DNA of 35,933 bases, taken from Paenibacillus turicensis (GTDB taxonomy: Bacteria; Bacillota; Bacilli; Paenibacillales; Paenibacillaceae). The position numbers were made by a program, and so were the translations under genes. This document shows, in pieces, positions 31,925 to 35,933 of this stretch. The notes under the pieces were generated by a model, which made no database searches, had not been told where the DNA came from, and worked only from the letters and a program-made list of their open reading frames with translations. The first letter of the stretch is position 1, and each line of letters starts with the position of its first letter. The stretch covers positions 1 through 35,933 of the forward strand of contig NZ_JAGGKG010000031.1 in NCBI RefSeq assembly GCF_017873435.1. The letters run 5' to 3'.

Positions 31925-32701
31925 TTATTTTGCAATTTGCTTTGTGCCAATCCAAGGTATAAAGCGCGGAGTTTTAGCTGCATAAGCTTGATAATCCTCA
32001 CGCTCTTTGTATTTACGTTCTAGCAATGGAATGCCAGATACTTTGTTAATGAGCAGTGTAATCAGAATGGGTGAAATGATACCAATCCATGATCCGCTAC
32101 CTTGTATCGTGGCAATGAATACACCCCACCAAAATACGACTTCGCCAAAATAGTTAGGATGACGTGTAATCGACCATAGTCCCTGCGTCATCAACTTGCC
32201 TTTATTAGCAGGATTTTGCTTAAACTTTTTCAATTGATAATCGCCAATCGCTTCAAATAACAAGCCACTTATCGCAATAATGACACCAATAGATAAGGTC
32301 CAAACATTCATTTCTAAATTAAGCTCAGTTACCCGCATGGAAGAAAACATCATCAAATATAATAATACGCCTTGCAGTACAAATACATTTAAAAATGCTT
32401 TAAGTCGAGGGTAATTATTTCCCCAACGTTTACGAAGATTGACATAGCGGTAGTCCTCAGGCTTATTCCAATTTCGACCTGCCAAATAGATCCCAAGACG
32501 TAATCCCCACACGACGACAAGTGCTAAACTTAGTGTTGCCTGTAATTTAGGCTGGTAAATAAAAATAAGATTAAGTGCAACAACACTCATGCCAAGTCCC
32601 CAAGCAATATCCACTAACCCATAGTTTTTTTGCTTTTCACAAATCCAAAACCAAATTAAGAAAAAAACAAGTACAATTGCAGCTACATTAAGATAAATCA
32701 T
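31925..32701 (-). CDS. DUF1295 domain-containing membrane protein (steroid 5-alpha-reductase-like)
   Basis: A 258-residue polytopic protein of the DUF1295 family, related to steroid 5-alpha-reductases and isoprenylcysteine methyltransferases. Diagnostic segments are [11 protein letters not shown] (near residue 27) and [18 protein letters not shown] (about 176-193). The start at 32701 is chosen because AAGGAGG lies 6 bp before it; the longer frame from 32752 is inside the DegV gene. Family genes often lie in fatty-acid-modification operons. Here it is last in a three-gene operon, overlapping the DegV-fusion gene by 14 bp. Confidence 0.86.
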   Translation of the reverse strand: MIYLNVAAIVLVFFLIWFWICEKQKNYGLVDIAWGLGMSVVALNLIFIYQPKLQATLSLALVVVWGLRLGIYLAGRNWNKPEDYRYVNLRKRWGNNYPRLKAFLNVFVLQGVLLYLMMFSSMRVTELNLEMNVWTLSIGVIIAISGLLFEAIGDYQLKKFKQNPANKGKLMTQGLWSITRHPNYFGEVVFWWGVFIATIQGSGSWIGIISPILITLLINKVSGIPLLERKYKEREDYQAYAAKTPRFIPWIGTKQIAK

Positions 32702-34532
32702 GTATATCCTCCTTGTAAATGACTGCCACTGCGGTTGCATTTCTACCTGCACTTAGTGCAATAATGGAAGAGGTTGTCGTTACGTAATCTACCGGAATGC
32801 CTTCCGCTTCAAAATAGGTTGCCCATTTATTTGCATCCTCTGCGCTTGTTGTATACCCGATCGCAATGCGTTCAATAAATTTTTTATTTTTAAGGATAAT
32901 CTTCTTAATTTTTTTCTGATTGCCAGATGTAGTGAACCCGATATGAGCAAGTGCACCACTGCCCATTGAATCTAGTTTAACAATCGGTTTAAGCTGAAGC
33001 TTTTTCACGATTTTCCCTAGCCGCTGTGGAATTCGTCCTGAAGTGATCATTGGTGCCAGATCAGACACAGACACATAAATTGCTGCTCGATCACGAGCCT
33101 GAATAATACTTTGCTGAATATGCTCAAAAGGCATATCTGATAGAACGTATTGGATTGCCTTTTGCACAAGTAACCCTTGAGCGATGGAATTTAACTTTGA
33201 ATCGATAACAGCGGTATGAAGTGAGCCCTTGTAGGATTCTAATGCTTTAAAAATACCTTGGTATACACCGCTAAGCTTAGAAGAAACGGTAATAAAAAGT
33301 ACATTTTCATAACTTGACTCCAAGCCATCCAGCATCCGTAAAATTTGAGCTTGCGTCATCATCGAGCTTGATACTGTATGCTGTTCATCCTCTGCTAAAT
33401 CCACCACTTTTTGATTACTCATCGTAATTTTATCTAAATGCTCCACATCATCTACAAGGATCGTTAAAGGAATAATATGAATGTTGTGCTCATCAATAAG
33501 ATGCTGCGGAATATCGGCAATAGAGTCAGTGACAATCGCGGTTTTCACTGTATTTACATGTGCATCATAATATTGCTGCTTCATATCATCTGCTTTAATA
33601 TGTGTAATTGCCCCAAGTTGCTCCATTCGTGGAACGACTTCTTGCGGGACATCGGTATGCAAATGAATACGAGTACTAGCTACACCAGTAGCAACAACTA
33701 AAGAATCTCCAAACTCCTGAACTAATGGCATTACTGCTGCCGCACTATGTCCACCTTCAATGACCATCTCCATGCAATAGCGCAGCTCTGGCGCATGATC
33801 AGCATGAACTTCATGATGAGCTTCAGTATGAATATGCTCATCCATCGCTAAGCCCATTTCAATCTCTTCACTAAATTCGAGTTCCTCTTCACCTAGTAAA
33901 GCATCTGTTAAGCCAGCTATGAATTCATAAAACCCTTGTGCTCCTGCATCCATCACCCCATGCTTACGTAAAATAGGGTGTACAGTTTTAGTATCCTGTA
34001 ACGTAACATAAGCTTCTTGCTTTGCAGACATTAAGGTTTCAGATAAGGAGGCTGTGCCAAACGATGAATATAATGAGTTTGCCCATGATTTCATTACAGA
34101 TAACATCGTTCCCTCTTGAGGATCAAACACTGCTTGAAAAGCATCTGTCACTGCATGATAAAATGCGGTTACTAGCGCCTCATTGGATTCACCATTGTTA
34201 GGGCGATAGTTTTTTGCGACCCCATTAATGTATTGTGCAAAAATCATACCTGAGTTCCCTTTAGCTCCGATCAGTGCTTGTTTAGCAATGGCGTGTAATG
34301 TATCACTAACAGTCTCATGCCTGTTGCTAAGTGCAGACAAAATGGAACGCATTAAAGATACAAGATTGTTCCCAGTATCACTATCTGCAACAGGAAATAC
34401 ATTAAGTCGATTTAAATCGTTACGAACGAGAATGACACGGTGTGCTCCTCTCTTTATTGCTTTCATTAAAGCCCCACTGTTTAAATCCTCATTGCTCAAA
34501 GCACCATACGTTAACGTTTGATTATTTAACAT
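32688..34532 (-). CDS. DAK2-DegV fusion protein (FakA-like kinase domain plus FakB-like fatty-acid-binding domain)
   Basis: A 614-residue cytoplasmic fusion. Residues about 10-215 form a DhaL/DAK2 kinase domain ([14 protein letters not shown] at 44-57, where relatives have [20 protein letters not shown] at 90-100). Residues about 248-310 resemble the FakA middle domain ([23 protein letters not shown]). Residues about 328-612 form a DegV domain (TDSIADIP at 335-342, [10 protein letters not shown] at 417-426, LKPIV). In the Fak system these are separate: FakB presents a fatty acid and FakA phosphorylates it to an acyl-phosphate. A histidine-rich linker lies at 233-246. AAGGGG precedes the ATG. 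It is the middle gene of the operon. Confidence 0.87.
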   Translation of the reverse strand: MLNNQTLTYGALSNEDLNSGALMKAIKRGAHRVILVRNDLNRLNVFPVADSDTGNNLVSLMRSILSALSNRHETVSDTLHAIAKQALIGAKGNSGMIFAQYINGVAKNYRPNNGESNEALVTAFYHAVTDAFQAVFDPQEGTMLSVMKSWANSLYSSFGTASLSETLMSAKQEAYVTLQDTKTVHPILRKHGVMDAGAQGFYEFIAGLTDALLGEEELEFSEEIEMGLAMDEHIHTEAHHEVHADHAPELRYCMEMVIEGGHSAAAVMPLVQEFGDSLVVATGVASTRIHLHTDVPQEVVPRMEQLGAITHIKADDMKQQYYDAHVNTVKTAIVTDSIADIPQHLIDEHNIHIIPLTILVDDVEHLDKITMSNQKVVDLAEDEQHTVSSSMMTQAQILRMLDGLESSYENVLFITVSSKLSGVYQGIFKALESYKGSLHTAVIDSKLNSIAQGLLVQKAIQYVLSDMPFEHIQQSIIQARDRAAIYVSVSDLAPMITSGRIPQRLGKIVKKLQLKPIVKLDSMGSGALAHIGFTTSGNQKKIKKIILKNKKFIERIAIGYTTSAEDANKWATYFEAEGIPVDYVTTTSSIIALSAGRNATAVAVIYKEDIHDLS

Positions 34533-34536
34533 GATG

Positions 34537-34935
34537 TTAAAACCCCTTCATCATCCATTTCGTAATTAAGGCTGTTGCACTCGTTACAAATCCACCCCAA
34601 ACGATATCAAGCACAGTTACTTTCCAAGACCATCCGTTAATCGTGGCTAGGTTCGTAAGATCATAAGTGGCATAACAAATGACACCAAAGAAAAATCCAC
34701 TAAAAATGATTTGTCCATATCCTTTTGCATCTAAGTTAGGAGCGATTACAAAATAGATCATCGCTACGATAAAAAGCACATAAAAAATAGCTGCAGGTAA
34801 AAAATTCACTTTGCCAAGCAAGGGACCTAATTCCTTTTGGTAAAAAGATTTTGCGATGAATGCCAACCATATCCCATCAATCACCAAAAAAACAAAGGTA
34901 GCGATCCCGAATAATTTAAGATACAATTTGATCAT
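34537..34935 (-). CDS. DUF2177 family membrane protein
   Basis: A 132-residue protein with four transmembrane helices, typical of DUF2177 (FLVIDGIWLAFIAKSFYQKELG and YATYDLTNLATINGWSWKVTVLDIVWGGF are the conserved blocks). Function unknown. The ATG sits directly after GAGGAGGG, too close for normal spacing; TTG three codons later (34926) has better spacing and may be the true start. It is the first gene of the operon, 4 bp before the DAK2-DegV gene. Confidence 0.84.
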   Translation of the reverse strand: MIKLYLKLFGIATFVFLVIDGIWLAFIAKSFYQKELGPLLGKVNFLPAAIFYVLFIVAMIYFVIAPNLDAKGYGQIIFSGFFFGVICYATYDLTNLATINGWSWKVTVLDIVWGGFVTSATALITKWMMKGF

Positions 34936-34944
34936 CCCTCCTCG

Positions 34945-34964
34945 AACTTATCAAGTGATAAGTT
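34945..34964. promoter_or_regulatory. 20-bp perfect palindrome between DUF2177 and tetR
   Basis: AACTTATCA-AG-TGATAAGTT is a perfect dyad 9 bp upstream of the DUF2177 start codon, in the 168-bp divergent region facing a TetR gene. This is a textbook location for a TetR-family operator that controls the leftward lipid-related operon. Confidence 0.72.
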
Positions 34965-35103
34965 GTGATAAATTGAGTTTAACACAATATTTATTTGTTG
35001 GGTAGCCTTAAGTTTGAATTAAATCCAGATTTATGTGAGCGAAGAGGCTTGCCTAAATTTGTATATCCTGATTAAAATAAAAATAATGAAATGAGGTGAC
35101 GTC

Positions 35104-35682
35104 TTGAATCCAGATATGCGGCAACAAATTATAAATACAGCAACACAGCTCTTTATGAATCAAGGTTATTCTGCAACATCAACGAGACAAATTGCTAAAA
35201 TCCTTGATATTACACAACCTGCTATTTACCATCATTTTAGTAATAAAGAAGCGATTTATATCGAAGTTTTATCCTGCTTTGCGATTGAGGTAGGTGGAGA
35301 ATTACAAAAAATACTAAATGAAAACGATACTCCCGATCTAACGTTGAAGCGGATGGGACGTTACTTGAAAAGTCAGCATCCTATGAATTTTTCTCTGATG
35401 ATGCATGATATGGATACTGAAATATCAGCGGAAGCAAGAAAAGAGCTTTTTAAAATCTGGCAAGGCAATTATTTCTCACCGTTTATTCAATTTTTTCATT
35501 CTATTCAAGCCTTGCTGAATCCGAAAATCGAAGTGGATACGGTATCCCGCCACTTTTTGCGTATTTTATCTGCGTACATCAATGATGAATCCCATAATAA
35601 ACAAGCTGATGCGCTTGCGATTGATACGATGGTAGATATTTTTCTATATGGAGTGATGGAACCTCACTCAAATAATAATTAA
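35104..35682 (+). CDS. TetR/AcrR family transcriptional regulator, divergent from the DAK2-DegV operon
   Basis: A 192-residue regulator with an N-terminal HTH (IINTATQLFMNQGYSATS, QIAKILDITQPAIYHHFSNKEAIY over about residues 8-55) and a helical ligand-binding domain. The TTG start is supported by GAGGTG 5 bp upstream; an ATG four codons later is an alternative. It is divergently oriented to the DUF2177/DAK2-DegV/DUF1295 operon, with the perfect palindrome at 34945-34964 between them. An acyl or lipid ligand is plausible from context but not shown. Confidence 0.9.
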   Translation: MNPDMRQQIINTATQLFMNQGYSATSTRQIAKILDITQPAIYHHFSNKEAIYIEVLSCFAIEVGGELQKILNENDTPDLTLKRMGRYLKSQHPMNFSLMMHDMDTEISAEARKELFKIWQGNYFSPFIQFFHSIQALLNPKIEVDTVSRHFLRILSAYINDESHNKQADALAIDTMVDIFLYGVMEPHSNNN

Positions 35683-35726
35683 ACGTAGGGAAACAAAATT
35701 AAGCATCTTATGGAGAAGGTAAATAA

Positions 35727-35843
35727 ATGAAGTCGGCACGTTGTATCGCTTCCACCATGCATGATTCTACTTTTGAGGTGCTTGATATGAGCTTGGAAGA
35801 TTTGTTAGAGGAACATAAAAGAGCTAAGAAGCTTTGCATTTGA
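35727..35843 (+). CDS. Possible 38-residue small protein
   Basis: A short frame with a good ribosome binding site (GGAGAAGG at 35712-35719, 7 bp before ATG) encodes 38 residues, including an acidic helix (LDMSLEDLLEEHKRAKKL) and cysteines at residues 6 and 37. It ends 4 bp before a strong terminator, so it could be translated from read-through of the TetR transcript or from its own start. No homologue was recognised, and it could be a chance frame. Confidence 0.4.
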   Translation: MKSARCIASTMHDSTFEVLDMSLEDLLEEHKRAKKLCI

Positions 35844-35847
35844 TATG

Positions 35848-35909
35848 CTCCCATCATAGTAGACAGTAGAAAAAACAAAAATTCTACTTCTACCATGATG
35901 GGAGTTTTT
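35848..35909 (+). terminator. Long hairpin terminator at the right end
   Basis: CTCCCATCAT (35848-35857) pairs with ATGATGGGAG (35895-35904), with further pairing inside (GTAG/CTAC and AGTAGAA/TTCTACT) and five T residues after it. It ends rightward transcription from the TetR gene or the small ORF. Confidence 0.85.
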
Positions 35910-35933
35910 ATAGTGTCTAAAAGAAGCAAGATT

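Noticed and set aside
35708..35929. A 73-codon minus-strand frame at the right end
   Set aside because: It runs through the hairpin terminator and has no ribosome binding site; the plus-strand 38-codon frame is the better candidate.

Overview
The window looks like a chromosomal stretch from a low-GC Gram-positive bacterium of the Bacillales, most likely near Lysinibacillus or its Planococcaceae/Caryophanaceae relatives. The evidence is the AT-rich base composition, strong AAGGAGG-type ribosome binding sites, frequent TTG and GTG starts, classic sigma-A promoters, a Bacillus-type purine riboswitch, and the protein families present. The genus is an inference from composition and gene content. 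No tRNA or rRNA gene, CRISPR array, intact insertion sequence or prophage was seen inside the window.

Layout. Positions 1-318 hold two tandem promoters firing leftward out of the window; they look like those of an rRNA or other stable-RNA operon. 0.3-1.7 kb is a TetR repressor coupled to a CPBP-family membrane protease-like protein, behind a perfect palindrome. 1.7-7.6 kb, mostly minus strand, holds a GH8-like glycosidase, an NCS2 purine permease under a guanine-type riboswitch, an AraC regulator with a carbohydrate-binding-like C-terminal half plus a small membrane protein, and an NAD-dependent epimerase homologue. 7.7-9.25 kb is a DfsB/ClbS-like gene with a MerR regulator behind a MerR-architecture promoter. 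9.3-13.6 kb is a complete lantibiotic-immunity-type module (ABC genes F, E, G, then response regulator R and kinase K, in subtilin-cluster order) with no lantibiotic genes near it. 13.7-16.2 kb is PadR-CPBP behind a 32-bp palindrome, then a VanZ-RDD membrane protein. 16.4-25.4 kb is mixed: HAD phosphatase, DUF2812 protein, a decayed XRE/ImmA-type gene, peptidase E, a YafY-like regulator, an MDR oxidoreductase, a saccharopine-dehydrogenase-like protein, a GNAT, a TetR, an isochorismatase-family hydrolase and a small unknown. 25.5-30.0 kb has a two-gene ABC exporter converging on a GNAT / sensor kinase / NarL-type regulator operon. 30.2-31.8 kb is an alpha/beta hydrolase with a MerR-type promoter. 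31.9-35.7 kb is a three-gene operon (DUF2177, DAK2-DegV fusion, DUF1295) with a 20-bp palindrome and a divergent TetR. The window ends with a possible 38-residue ORF and a strong terminator.

How the genes fit together. Much of the window is about sensing and resisting envelope-active compounds: an immunity ABC transporter with its own two-component system, two separate regulator-plus-CPBP cassettes, a VanZ-like protein, and a second ABC exporter facing a second two-component system. Regulation is mostly local, with many one-component regulators next to clear dyad operators. The least explained unit is the right-hand operon: a FakA-like kinase domain fused to a FakB-like fatty-acid-binding domain lies between two small membrane proteins, under an apparent dedicated TetR operator. 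This suggests a lipid-modification or lipid-salvage pathway.
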